NCBI GenBank assembly: GCA_964030475.1
Contig: CAXIPT010000002.1
Span: 17,279,893-17,343,892 of the forward strand
Direction of reading: 5' to 3'
DNA length: 64,000 bases
Source of the DNA: Tethya wilhelma
Lineage: Eukaryota > Porifera > Demospongiae > Tethyida > Tethyidae
This document shows positions 44,124 through 56,200 of the stretch, piece by piece (positions within the stretch are counted from its first letter, which is position 1; every line of letters begins with the position of its first letter). The notes beneath the pieces are model-generated. The model searched no databases. It saw only the letters and a list, made by a program, of their open reading frames with translations, and was not told the DNA's origin. The translations under genes were made by a program, and so were the position numbers.

Positions 44124-45606
44124 ATGACCTATGAAACTCTGAGAAAGCTGTGGAAACGTTTAACTCCATCTTCAACGCCAAACTCTAGCGTTTGCACAAA
44201 TGAAAGCATAGGTAAGAGATGTCTCCAAAATATATGTCAAACTATTATTCTACAGAGAAACATGACTGTAAAACTACCGGTAGTGAGGTAGCCTAGCTGG
44301 TAGTCTGATGAGACCCTCCCAGCTGCATGCATGAGCCAGCTGCTAGAATTTACATCGATCTGTTTCAATCTTACTCACGCAGAGAAGGATGTTCCACCAC
44401 TAAATTCCAGCAATGTCTTTGATGTGCTCTCTAAAGTGAAGGCTGAGACACGATGGTCTTACACTGCAATGTGGATCCTCCAGATACCGACCTCCAAACT
44501 CAATGAAATGGGTCGTCAATCTGGTTCCAACAAAGAGAAGTTGCAGCAAGCCATTAATCTGTGGTTGAAGTGTTGTCCCTACGCCTCCTGGCGATGGTTG
44601 ATATGGTATCTGGACGAGTACAATGAGCACGAGCTGGTGAATGAGATATCTGGACGTGCAGAGCCACTGAGAGGTATGTGCCTGTGTGAATATTCTTCAT
44701 CATCCAGTGGTGCACATCCATTCCAGGTATGGAGTGTTATTTTTATTGTTGGTATGTTGTTTTCCTAGTAGAAATGAATCTAACGGCAGAGTGTCTGACT
44801 GATATATTGAGTTATGTCGGCTCATACTCGTACGATTTGGAAGTAGTTCTCAGAATATCTCGAAGGAAAATGGAGGTGCAGGGACTGACTAGAGGAGATT
44901 TCAAAATGAACAGAAAGAAAATGATCACACTCTGGCTGGAAACGTCACCTTACGCTACTTTCGACATTTTAGCAGGACAGCTTTTCAAGAAAGGAACTAC
45001 ACAAGCAGACGAAGCTCTGAAGATTTTACAGGAGCATTGGAAGGAGGAGTACACACCTGGTACATACTATGAACTAATATGCATGTCCAAGATAGCAATG
45101 ATAAATATTTTTATCATTTCATATACTATTGCAGATCCAACTCTAACTGTCAAGAATCTACTTACAGTCTTGGAAGGTTGTGTGATAAATGAACTTTTTC
45201 GCCACCTCAACATAACCATCCCATTGTCATGGTATAACGAGAGGGTTCAAGAAAAAGAGGAACTATTTCAATCCTTTTTGGACAATTATCCTACTCCGAG
45301 TTGGGAGGTCATCCTGAGACTAGTTTACGACTTGAGTTGGAAGTCTGACCAGTGGAACTATTCAACAGAACATATCACAAAAAGATACTTACGATTAATT
45401 CAAGGTAATCAAGCATTGGGCCGAATTTCTTGCAGAATGATCAATACTATTATTATTATTCAGGTTTAAATCTTCAACAGCTGTGCATGGAGGCTGTCTC
45501 AAAATACGTGTCTTGTCCAGAAGACATAAAATTACTGCCAATTCCAGAGAGAATAAAGACAAGAATAAATGACATTGCATTCTGGAATATTTATAGGTCA
45601 CGTTAG
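44124..45606 (+). CDS. Unrecognised protein with tandem death-fold-like helical domains
   Basis: Five to six exons; phases match at 44210/44383, 44672/44770, 45058/45136 and 45403/45465. The first ATG in frame is 44124; the frame is open from 44076, so an upstream exon is possible. Three units of about 90 residues share a death-domain-like pattern (six amphipathic helices with a W/L-rich core and 'al..WL...p.atW..Li..L' near helices 5-6). Unit 1 runs SSNVFDVLSKVKAETRWSYT... to NLWLKCCPYASWRWLIWYLD. Unit 2 runs LTAECLTDILSYVGSYSYDL... to MITLWLETSPYATFDILAGQ. Unit 3 runs TVKNLLTVLEGCVINELFRH... to FQSFLDNYPTPSWEVILRLV. No other domain is seen. It could be an adaptor in apoptosis or innate immunity. 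Stop TAG 45604-45606, 91 bases from the PRMT9 stop on the other strand. Confidence 0.62.
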
Positions 45607-45697
45607 CGACAATGTTACATGTATTGTGTGTCTATTTTCAATGTGCAATAATTATTGTTTTTATTGTCTGAGTACACCATTGTGTAATATCTCTATG

Positions 45698-48600
45698 TCA
45701 ACTTATCATTGTGATGTCTATACAACTGTCACTCATTCTTGCTTGAACTCTGACCTCCTGTCCGTTCACTACTTGGATGTCCTCAGGCAATAAAAACACA
45801 CTCTGGTGCCAATGCTGAACGAACAATGGAAGAAGAACAATCTTTTACTACCACACACTAAAACTAGTCCCTACTAAAACAACTCACACTGCTCTGTTCA
45901 GGTCCTGTTGTCATGACGATGTCACCGTAAAGCTGTAGCGTAAACCAGTAGGCCACACCCACTGCTGTCCCACTACTAACGACAGGCACAGCCACCTCAC
46001 TGTCCACCTGCACGTTGCAAGACAGAGGAAATTAACGGTGAGCATCAATAGGAACCATGCAACCAGTGAAGGAATGAGCAATGATTCAAACCTGGTGCTC
46101 TGGTCTTGAGTGTGAGCTAAGATTGATGTGCATCAATTCAAAACTGTCGGTCAATGCCTGATGGGGGAAGGTGCAAAGGTCGACATCGGTGTAATGAGTG
46201 ACTTGGTAGTGGTTGATAAAGGGAGCGATGTGGAAGCCGAGGGTTGGGATGGAGCCCAGCACAGAGGAATGGGCTCTCAGGGAGGGGGAGGAGATGACAG
46301 CTGCATGGACAGTGAGGCCGGAAGGGATGATGATGCTACTGGAATGGAAGTATCTGGATCTGAGGAATGGACAGAATGGAACACACAAGATGAGATATCA
46401 TCTTCGTAAGATAGCTAAGCAGAGCATACAAAATGATTCTTGCACCTGATGCAGGCCAGCTCCTCCAATACTCCAGGGTGTAATACACCTTGAGGGCTGA
46501 TCACATCACACACCACTATGTCCCACATGATATGAGGCTGGGATGATGCTCCAGTAGTCAAATCTAGGTGTTTGAAGGAAAATTTCTCCTCAATCCCATT
46601 CACATGAGCTAGATGATTCACAAGATTCTCATAGCTTTCATGGCAACGTGCAGTCTGTACGAAATCAGCACCTGCAAGTATCATACAAACATTTGGATTC
46701 ACAATGATACAATGATCTCTGACTGAGTAGACCTAAAATAATCACACAGACAGACCTTCCTTTGCTACTATCAGTCCAAAGAGAGACAGTCCTCTGGTCA
46801 TGTCCAGTACTAGGCAGTCTCCCTCACTCTCTGAGGTGCTGCTGCTGCTGCTGCTCTCTTCTCCATCTTCCTCATCTTCTTCTAACAATCTAACAGCCTT
46901 AATGGCTTCCATGATGGCTCTCCTGTAGCACTCCATGTAGCCAGAATCATTCAATCTTGAGAGCTCACTTCTCTCAACAAAGTACAATGTTTTGTCTTCA
47001 TCTGATTTCATAGCTGTAGCATCAATCTCCATGAAGTCTTGTTTAGTGCTAGCCTCTTCCACATGCACACTACTATCAGCACACTGTTCACTCTGCAGTC
47101 TTTCAATGCCTTCCACTGACATTCTCAGTAGAGTGTCTGAACAAGAGGCATGGAGGTGAACTGTATCCCCTCTTTCTAGACAACTGTCCTCTTTGACTGG
47201 AAACACTGCCTGCTCCCACGAAATGTCCCAACTTGGAGCAGTTGAGAATGAAGTCTCTTTGTCCAGGTGCAAGTCAAACCACACAGCAATGGCATCCAAC
47301 TGTCCACTCTCTATTGCTTGCAAACAGACATGGCTCTCTGGTAGAGGAATCTGAGTGAATGATTGAAATAACATGTCAGACTATAAAAAAATATTTTGCA
47401 GCACACAATCTTTCTCACTATATGGAAATGTGAATATATGGATTATACCTCAGGGTTTGTGAAGTCAAAGTTCAGTGCCACACAGCTGTGGGTGAGTGCC
47501 CTATAGCCTCCTCTGATCTGCTTCAATCTTTCACAGGTGTAGGGTTCCACAGTTAGCTCACACTTAGTACTCCGTCCTAGCTTGTAATCTCCTTCAGAAT
47601 TCTTACAGCTACCTTCGACCTGAACACCAGTCAGGGACAACCCTATGTCTCCAGCTGGTGTCAGTAGTCTTAAAAAGACAAATAAATATGCAAAAAGTGG
47701 TGGGTTTTTTTGAAGTCAATAGTCTCTTCCAACTTACTTGCTTTGCCTACGAATTTCCATACTTTCAATTCCCATTGCATGAACAGTGGCACCACAGGGA
47801 ATCACATGACCAAACTGTGACATCTGATTGGTTGAATCACTCTCTTGTTGCCTTGGTAACAACAGATGTTTCCATGCATGTCTCAATGTTGGTATGATAC
47901 ACTCTCCAAGAAGACCAGCATCCACTGTTTCCGTGACAACCAAAGGTACCCTAATCCAATACCAAAACTACATACCTGAACACACCATATAACTTAATGA
48001 CATACCTACTGGGTATGTCTTTAGGAACAGACAATGAAGTCGATAGTGAGTGAAGGACAGTGATGTTCTCCTCCAGCTTATTGGCCGAAAGAATATCACG
48101 TGAAATTTCTACCATCTTTTGGCTCATTTCACAAGCATACACTCTCCGTGATCCTGATCTAGCTGCCATCATGCTATAAGTACAAATTGGACAGTAGTAT
48201 GAGGGTAATTCCATGGCAAATCAACACGAAAAAATGAGCACCTTCACAGAATTCAACAAAACTTGAGGTATACATACCTAATTAAATAATTTCAGAGGCT
48301 TATAAATGAAAAGCCATGCAACTTATGACGCCCAAATTAGGTGTGGTTTAATAACTTGTGGTAAGGTATGTATACCTCAAGTTTCATTGAATTCTACGAG
48401 AGTGCTCATTTTTTTTGTTGTTGATTTGGCATGGAATTACCATGAATAATGCATGACTATTTATGTCGTTAACACATGACATGGTCGGTTACCTCAATAT
48501 CCCAGTTCCTGATCCAATATCAAGCACAGTGCAGTCTGGTATAGAGCGTACAGCATTGTGTATTGCTCTGAAGTAGGAGGAATTCCTATGAATGTCATTG

Positions 48601-49025
48601 AGCATGTGAAAGTGCCATCGATTGACAACCCTGTCAAACAAGACTCGTAGGTTCTCTTTTGCACTCACAAATTCTGGATAAACCTGTAATGCTGCTTTCA
48701 AGAGGAACTCGGCTTGATCGTAGAAACCTTCATCAAGGCACTTTACACCTAACATTACCATTGCATCAGGATCATGACCAAATACAGAGTACATGGAGTG
48801 AACTAGCCAGCTGAAAATATCACAGTCTTCTGATTTCTCTTCCAGTTTGTTGGTTTTCTTCAAGCTGAGCTGGTCCATCAGATGGGATACAGCGACCAAG
48901 AAGTGGTCTCTTATTCTAGGCTTCATAGTGGGGTAGTCTTTAGCAATTTGAATGTATCTTTCCACGGCATCTCTATAACAGTGGCCTGCAAGGAGAGAGT
49001 CTGCTTCAGCTTGCTCTTGCTGCAT
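45698..49025 (-). CDS. PRMT9: PRMT9 protein arginine methyltransferase
   Basis: Type II arginine methyltransferase 9; in mammals it makes symmetric dimethylarginine on SF3B2 in the nucleus. Start is ATG 49025 (MQQEQAEADSLLAGHCYRDA). N-terminal TPR-like helices include FLLKAALQVYPEFVSAKENL, then VNRWHFHMLNDIHRNSSY. The SAM-binding motif I is TVLDIGSGTGIL, motif post-I RRVYACEMSQ, and the double-E loop VVTETVDAGLLGE matches vertebrate PRMT9. The second methyltransferase-like half (47374-46415) has VLDMTRGLSLFGLIVAKEG and WDIVVCDVISPQGVL. The C-terminus continues through GFHIAPFINHYQV and AVGVAYWFTLQLYGD to a last small exon 45814-45698, HWHQSVFLLPEDIQVVNGQE, ending ITMIS. The insert (SSSSSSTSESEGD) is lineage-specific. 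A 5' UTR intron seems to end just before the start (TTACAG at about 49036). Confidence 0.92.
48204..48441. mobile_element. MITE with long (about 75-bp) terminal inverted repeats
   Basis: In a PRMT9 intron. The left end GGTAATTCCATGGCAAATCA ... AACTTGAGGTATACATACCT is repeated inverted at the right (minus strand: GGTAATTCCATGCCAAATCA ... AACTTGAGGTATACATACCT), with about 85% identity over roughly 75 bp and an 85-bp non-coding centre. It is the best-preserved foldback element here. Confidence 0.82.
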
Positions 49026-49171
49026 GACTCCATGCTGTAATGGTAAAAGGTCGTTATAAATACTTGCGAAGAATGTAGCACGATAGAGATATCTATAGTA
49101 ACGTCCTTTACCTTGTTAGCAAAAAGCGAGGGGAAGAGAATCACACCACACCAGCTGCAATTTAACCAACC
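49026..49171. promoter_or_regulatory. Bidirectional promoter PRMT9 / SPAG1
   Basis: Only 146 bases separate the divergent start codons. Part of this is a probable PRMT9 5' UTR intron (donor AACAAG|GTAAAG near 49112, acceptor TTACAG near 49036 on the minus strand), leaving under 60 bases for both cores. Confidence 0.5.
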
Positions 49172-50630
49172 ATGAGTTTTGGTCTAGCTGCCGGCACTGA
49201 CATCCCTATAGAGCACCTGGACTATGGCTACATTGGAAGCTGTAACAATGCCAAGGAGATTGAGCAAATACTAAAAGTACTCAGGTAAATTTAAAGATTC
49301 TTGATAATTTTTGTATCTACAAATCATTTCTCCACCCCCTCTTTTTATTTTTTGACACAGATCTGGCAAGGAAGGTCATTATCCTGATCTTGTATCATTC
49401 ACTGAGAAGAGACTGGTCAAGCTCAATCCTGAGAGGTATGAATTATTGCGCACATAACACCTGCATCCATAGGTGCTGCAGTATAACAAGTCAAAGATGT
49501 CGTCAATTGTAATAATTTCGGTGTGAAGTAAATGCATGCTGGTGACCTGATCTATGATGAATGGACTTGATTTCTAGGGGGGAAAGGATTATAATAACGC
49601 ATTTTAATGTTGATATTGATGTTAATTGTGCAGTAAGCTGCTCATACAAACAGAGAAATCAAAGTGGGTGTCCGACCTGCCCAATGAGGATTCAAATGAC
49701 ATTGTCAACGAGTTAAGGGTGAGATCTGTATATGCATGTGCACATGCTCAGCAAGACTGTACAATGGTCCATGTGTTCATGCACTGTTCACACCAGCAAT
49801 GGGAGGAGGAGATAGGCTCAGCTGATAGCAAGCTCAAAGACAAAGAGATGGAAGGGCAGCTCAAGAGTGAAGACCAAAAAGGTTTACCTCCAGTCAGGAC
49901 GCCAGGCAACATCAGTAGAGGGGCTAGTGCCGTCAATGGTGTTGCTAAGGTTGGTAGAATTATGCAAAAAAAGTTTCCTAGTGCATGTGTCAAGGGAAAA
50001 CCCCTTGGTTTTCCCCAAAGCTGACATGAGGTCATGTTAAACAGGATGAAACCACAACGAGCACGTTTATAGCAAGCCAACGAATCAAGTCTGCTGACTA
50101 CAGATCCTGGGACAGGTACGATGTGGACAAAGAAGTAAAGAAGCTAGACTCTGAAGAAAAACCAAAGGAACACGGCCAACCAGATAGTGCTAGTGGAACA
50201 CCTAGTGTTGACATGGATAGTGAACTAACTGAAAAAGGTCTGTGTGTGAGAGAAAGAGAGAGAAAAGAGTGTGAGTGTGCCTGTAAAGTTACAAGTTGTG
50301 ACTCTCTTACACAGAAAAGAGTATGTCCTTACCTGAGAAGCAAAGATCTGCCAATCGTGAGAGAGAGAAAGGAAATGAGGTGTGTGTAATCAGCTCCTTT
50401 CAGTCCAGTATAAAGTAGCACCAGTCAAATTGTGATACATGTTTTCTCACACTAGGCGTTTCGCTCTAAGGACTATCAAGAGGCTCTTGTGTACTACACC
50501 CGCAGCATCAATTTCTGTTCAACACCAGCTGCCCATAACAACCGGGCCATTGCTGGTAGGTTATATGATTGTAATGTGTGTGTGTGAATCAAAGATTCAT
50601 CCTTATGATAATTGATTTCTATTTTCCACC

Positions 50631-50702
<72 letters not shown>

Positions 50703-52982
50703 ACTCACTCACACACACACACATTCTTGCAGGTTTTGTCGGCAAAGCTTCTCTACTATCGAAAGAGAGATGACTACAAATCGAACAAGGAGCCCATAGC
50801 CTACATAAGAATGTCACAAGTAGGTGTATAAACTCTCTTTGTGCTTGTATAAATGATACTTCTTCTATAAATTCATGAGAATTCATGTTTTGATGTTGTG
50901 TACTTGAGCATAACTACAGATGATTGGGTTGTTTACTTTCAGTGNNNNNNNNNNNNNNNNNNNNNNNNNNNNNNNNNNNNNNNNNNNNNNNNNNNNNNNN
51001 NNNNNNNNNNNNNNNNNNNNNNNNNNNNNNNNNNNNNNNNNNNNNNNNNNNNNNNNNNNNNNNNNNNNNNNNNNNNAACTGCTCAACAGAAAGAGTACGT
51101 GGATGCCTTGCGGTACTACTCTATGTGTATTGAGATCTGTCCCAACAAAGTGGTAGGATACACCAACAGGGCACTGTGTCATCTCAAACTCGACAGTGTA
51201 AGTTTCCATAAGGAAAAAAAAAAACAAAAAAAAAAAACTAAAGAAATTTCAAAATAAAGCACACCATTTGAACAATCTCTTCTAGCTGATTGCAATGGTG
51301 CAAGTCCCAGCATACATGTACTTCAGCCTAGAAAGGTCATGTGAAGCTGAGATTTGCAGCATTGTGATTAGCTTGAAGAGATCTTTCAATTAATATGTGT
51401 TTCCCTTTACAGCCACGTAAGGCTGAGGAGGATTGTACCAAGGCACTCTCTATTGAACCTGAAAACATCAAGGCTCTCTATCGAAGAGGACTCGCTAGAA
51501 AAGTATGCACATTTCATACACTTACTGTACCCTTAGTTGATTGCTTTGTGGTGCCAGCAATATGAAGGTGAACGAGTATATGTGGTGCTTCTTTTCAGGA
51601 TCTGAGTAAATTTGCAGATTCGGCAAAAGATCTCAAAATATTATTGGATCTTGACCCAAACAATACCATGGCCAATCAGAAACTAGCGGAAGTGAAACAA
51701 CTCTGGGAAAAGGAGCTGAGAGAAATTCAAGCAAAAGCTGCCAATGCCAATCGAAAGCCACGACACCATTCCTCCTCATCAGCAGCAGCATCGTCAAAGA
51801 AAGGCAAGCACAAAGAGAAGGGAAAAGAGAAAGAGAAAGAGAAAGAGAAAGGAAAGGAGAAGGAGAAGTTTCTGGACATGGAGGAGACAGAGAAGAGCCT
51901 CCGGGAGACCAGAGCTGCTCTACAGAGCTTACTAGAGGAGATGAAATTAAAGGGTGCAACGGGCACCACTAGCACAGCAGCCCCTGGCGAGGGTGGAGGG
52001 AAGACAGGAGGCAGTGGATCGACTTCGAAGCATAAGAAAAAGAGACCCAGTTCTAAGTCGAAGGATGATGAGAGTACTACTCCTGTTTCATCAACCAGCG
52101 ATAGCTATGCTGATATGACAGCCACAAAGACAACGTACTATGAACCAAAGAAAGACGACAACTCTTCCTCTTCAACGACCAAAGACAGTTCAACAACAGA
52201 GGGCGTTAGGAAAGAACCAAAACGTAAAAAGATTGTCATCGAGGAGGTGGATAACTCAGAGTCATCGGAAGAGATGTCCTCACCCCCTCCTCCCGTTGGG
52301 GAGACTCCCAGTGGCACAGGCAATCAGCAATCATCGACAACACCGACTACAAACACCCATAGCAAATCTACTAGCGAAAACTTGGTACGTTTAAACAGGC
52401 AAGCATTTATAAAAACTGTATGCCATAATTGTGATGAGTCTATCTATCGTGTGTCTATTTAGGCTCCCTATGAGTTTGTTCAACGTTGGAACTCCATCCC
52501 CCGTACAGCCCAGAGCGTGGAGTATGCCAGCCTCTTGGAGCAGATCCCTCCAGAGAAACTTCCCGAGGTGATCACCAATAAGCTGGATGGTATGATGCTC
52601 ACCAACATCATACGAGCCATCGATAAACAGTTTGTACCTAGAAGTGAGTGCATCACACTGTGTTTGTATGTGTGTGTATCCATTATTGTTTCATACACAT
52701 CCTCAACATAATGTTACAGAAATGTATTCATTGAGTATTGAAATTCTTCAAAACTTGTGTAAAGTACCACGATTTGGAATGAATGCCATGTTTCTTGGCC
52801 CAAAGGAGAAGTTAGGTATGTTAGGTTTTATTTTATCGTAGTATATGTACATTCACATCTTGTGTATACTTTGTAATGTAGATCTTAAGAATGTGTTCAG
52901 TGCGTTGAGTGAGCAGCAGGAGTCCCCTCTAGCTCCCACCACTCTGGATAGCTTGAAGAAAGAGTATGGTTTAGAGTCGTGA
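49172..52982 (+). CDS. SPAG1: SPAG1 TPR co-chaperone / dynein axonemal assembly factor
   Basis: Starts MSFGLAAGTDIPIEHLDYGY (the vertebrate N-terminus has FKIPIEHLDFKYIEKC). It continues EIEQILKVLRSGKEGHYPDL, as in human SPAG1 (HLEKILCVLRSGEEGYYPEL). TPR helices include DYQEALVYYTRSINFCSTPA and, after the N gap, YVDALRYYSMCIEICPNKVV, GYTNRALCHLKLDS, and EDCTKALSIEPENIKALYRR. A long Lys/Glu/Ser-rich linker follows (51750-52390). The C-terminal RPAP3_C-type domain covers 52463-52982 (YEFVQRWNSIPRTAQ..., LLEQIPPEKLPEVITNKLDG, EMYSLSIEILQNLCKVPRFG). SPAG1 works with HSP90/R2TP in cytoplasmic pre-assembly of dynein arms. Vertebrate SPAG1 has three TPR blocks; at least one is lost in the gap or absent here. 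Stop at 52982. It is divergent from PRMT9. Confidence 0.9.
50635..50699. repeat. (CT)n microsatellite in a SPAG1 intron
   Basis: About 64 bases of CT repeat followed by a CA stretch (50712-50722), again placed shortly before a 3' splice site (TTGCAG at about 50732). Confidence 0.9.
50945..51076. other. Assembly gap (132 N) inside SPAG1
   Basis: The gap starts just after an intron-like stretch ending TTTCAGTG and resumes inside a TPR exon, so at least part of a coding exon is missing. Apparent ORFs crossing it are not real. Confidence 0.95.
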
Positions 52983-53291
52983 TCATGGTGCCTAGGAAAT
53001 CATTGTTATATAGTTTATGTGACTTTAATATTATGTTTGCCAACATGATCAGTGTTTGTGAGAATTACATACAGTATTATAGTAAGTTAGCTGCACACAC
53101 ACACACAAGTTCATACACTAAGAGTTGTTACCGTAATGCTGGATTGCTAGATTTGTGTTGCTCTGTGTTTTGAACACTACATAATATAATATTAATGTAC
53201 GTTTTAAAAATGGTAAGATTTATCATGACATTTTCTGAAGCTGCAAATTTAATTTAAGTGATCGGTTGGTTGTCTAAAAATTCTCTCTTGT
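52983..53291. other. Convergent intergenic region SPAG1 / WDR35
   Basis: AT-rich, no gene; 3' UTRs of both genes. A short CA tract lies at about 53093-53106. Confidence 0.5.
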
Positions 53292-56200
53292 CTAGTAGTC
53301 CTCTCCGGTGTGGTGTGCTGGCTCCCCATAGCCGGGATGGTGGCAGAGGGGGCAGATACCACTGCTCTCGTGCATCTCATGTTTGTACGCTCTGTGCTTG
53401 CACCTTTCACACATCCACGGCTCATACTCCAGCAATGGCTGACCAGTGGCCACACACACTGGGACCTTGGTGTCACAGCTCGGACAGACAGTCACCCTGA
53501 GTGCATGAGTGCATTATACAGTGTGATTGAAATGAATGTGACATCCGTACAAACTCAACAACCTACCGTATAGCGGGTAAACTTGGCGAGAATTAAATTT
53601 GGCGAATTATTCTTCAAATCACCAAATTAAAAATCGCCAAACAGTTTAATACGCACGTGCGCCCATATAAACTATGCAGTGTACGGAATTGAATCACCAA
53701 ATTAAGAATCGCCAATAATCCCAAAATGGGAATTTGCCAAATTTTAAGCCCGACAAATTTACCCACTATACGGTATATAGCTGAGCTACAAATCATTCTG
53801 GATGCTATAGTATCACTGGGGAACATAATCATGATCAATCATACAGTGTTAGTATCAACATTGAGTTATGTACCAATCATTGATGGGAGTGTCACAGCTG
53901 GGGCACTCCAGTCTGTTAGAGACGACATCTCTTGGTGGGTGTTTGGTGAAAATATCCATAGCTACACGCTCATAAATCTCCCTCGAGTTCTCATCAATGC
54001 TGTCCAGCGACTCTAGCTTGGTAAAGGCCTGTAACGTTGCAAAATACGTAGACCCTCGAGATCATACTTAATGCTATTAGGAGTGACACACTCGTGCATC
54101 AACCCTTACCTTGGAACAGACACCAAAGGCGTGAGATGCACTACTGCACAGAGCCAACAAAGAGTAGATGGCTACAACAGGTAAGATGTCTTCGTAGTCA
54201 CACAGGTACAGCGCCTGGCAAGAACAAACAGGAAAAGAGAATTTTGAAATCATGACAAAGTAAACCGTGAATGTCCTTACAGTCTTCAAGCTCTTCTCAG
54301 CCTGGCCACTGTAGAGCTGTTTCTGAGCCAGAAGAAAGAAGTGGTAGGCTTCAGCTCCCCTCCATGGGTTGTCCAGCAAGGCTGTCTCTGCAGCACTGGA
54401 ATAGTCCTCTGACAGGAGATCCTGTAGAGTGGACATTACCTATAGGGTGTGTGGGTGGACATGTGCATGTGCAAGGAATTCATGAATATGTTTAGCTACC
54501 TGAATGGAATTTTCAAGAAACGGGACAATGGCAGTTTATTAGTTTCCACCTATTCTCTGGTAACAAAATTAACTAATAGCTGACAATTCAAAGATCTAGG
54601 AAAAGTCAAAAGGCTGGATTGCGTCTGTGGAAAGTTTCGTCTGGGATTCGAACCCAGGACCTTTTACTTTTTAGGTAAACTCACTCCCGCTGTGCTAACG
54701 ATGTATCCACATGACATAGCCAGCACTTGCAGGGCAACATTTCGACATTATATACATGACACACACAACCATTAAAATAATTTGGGGGCGTGGGTGGATG
54801 TGTGCATGTATAGGTATGCCTAAATGTAACTTTTAAAGGAAAGGGAAGATAACAGATAACATAAGTTCCCACCTATTCTCTAGTAACAAAATTCACTGAA
54901 AGCTGAAAATTCAAACATTTAGAAAAAATAATAAAGCTGGATTGCGTCTGTGGAAAGTTTCGTCTGGGGATCGAACCCAGGACCTTTTACTTATTAGGTA
55001 AACTCACTACCGCTGTGCTAACGATGTATCCACATGACATAGCCAGCACATGTAGGGCAACATTTTGACATTATATACATGACACACACAGCCATTATAA
55101 TTGGTAGCAAAGTAAAGCTTTGTTGTAGATAATTGTATTCATAATCATCTTTGGAATGTACATGACAACAATGAAAAATAAGATTTTAGTTTCAGGCTTT
55201 CCTTGAGCACTACTTACTAAGATAAACAGGCTCCGAGATGGTGCACCTTACAGAAAAAGAAAAAAAAAAGCTGGATTGCGTCTGTGGAAGAGGTCGTCTG
55301 GGAATCGAACCCAGGCAATTTGTACCCTAAACAAATACACTACCATTGTGTTAACGAAGTATCCACATGACTTAGCCAGCACTTGCAAGTCAACACGGCT
55401 ACCTTATATAGCTAACCTATCAAGTTATATTGACAGGTGTAATGGTATTCATGAAGCATCTGAAATAGCTAAAGGAAAAAAAATGTATTATTTCTTGTAA
55501 ACTACTCTATTCTGTCAATTAAAGAGATAAACAGAGAGTGGGATAGTATATAAATTAGAAAAAGAGAAAAGCTGGATCGCGTCTGTGGAAGGGTTTCGTC
55601 TGGGAATCGAACCCAGGCAATTTGTGCGGCAGACAAATACACTAACCATTGTGTTAACGAAGTATCCACATGACTTAGCCAGCGCCAACATGATGACACA
55701 GATACAATATATAGCTAATCAACTTCTCAGATTGCATACCATTGACAGCACATGTGTAAAAGTATTCATGAGCCATCTTGGATTTTAAATCGAATGAAAA
55801 TATGGTTTCCCTGTCTAGTTTCATTATTCCACAAATGAAATAAGATAAAGATAAACAAGAGCAAGTTTCTCAACAGAAAAAGGGAAGAGCTGGATTGCGT
55901 CTGTGGAAGGGTTTCGCCTGGGAATCGAACCCAGGCAATTTGTGAGCGAAACAAATACACTAACCACTGTGTTAACGAAGTATCCACATGACTTAGCCAG
56001 CACAAGACTGACAACATTTCCTCACTTTATAGTTAAAGATATCATTGAACAACCATCACAACACCTTACCTCTCCTTTCTTGGTTCCTGTCTGAATCATC
56101 TCAGCACGGGCTATTTGCTGGTTCTGTTTAGATTTTTCGTGATAATTTTCAATCTGTATTTATAGTAATACATTGATATCATACATACCTGCCAACAATA

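Larger units (their letters stand above)
54540..56010. repeat. Array of five ~320-bp units with tRNA-like, extended-stem cores (WDR35 intron)
   Basis: Core blocks begin at 54613, 54936, 55270, 55571 and 55889 (spacing 323, 334, 301, 318). Each starts GCTGGATTGCGTCTGTGGAA (minor changes) and ends CCACATGACTTAGCCAGC-like. Flanks are shared in subgroups: units 1-2 share CACCTATTCTCT(G/A)GTAACA upstream and CATTATATACATGACACACA downstream; units 3-5 share GATAAACA plus an A-rich run. This pattern indicates tandem segmental duplication rather than independent insertion. Minus-strand cores carry a pol III B-box-like GGTTCGA(A/T)(T/C)CC. Confidence 0.85.

Noticed and set aside
46128..46449. Two plus-strand ORFs of 78-93 codons
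   Set aside because: Antisense shadows of a PRMT9 exon; no start context or family similarity.
50883..51257. ORFs crossing the 132-N gap
   Set aside because: Translation through N is meaningless; only the resumed SPAG1 TPR exon is real.
54634..55981. Genuine tRNA genes (Phe, Ile, Pro, Gly, Ala anticodons)
   Set aside because: The first acceptor pairs do not form, the D arm of unit 1 is imperfect, position 37 is T in unit 5, and all five sit in duplicated units inside a coding gene's intron. tRNA-like repeats fit better.
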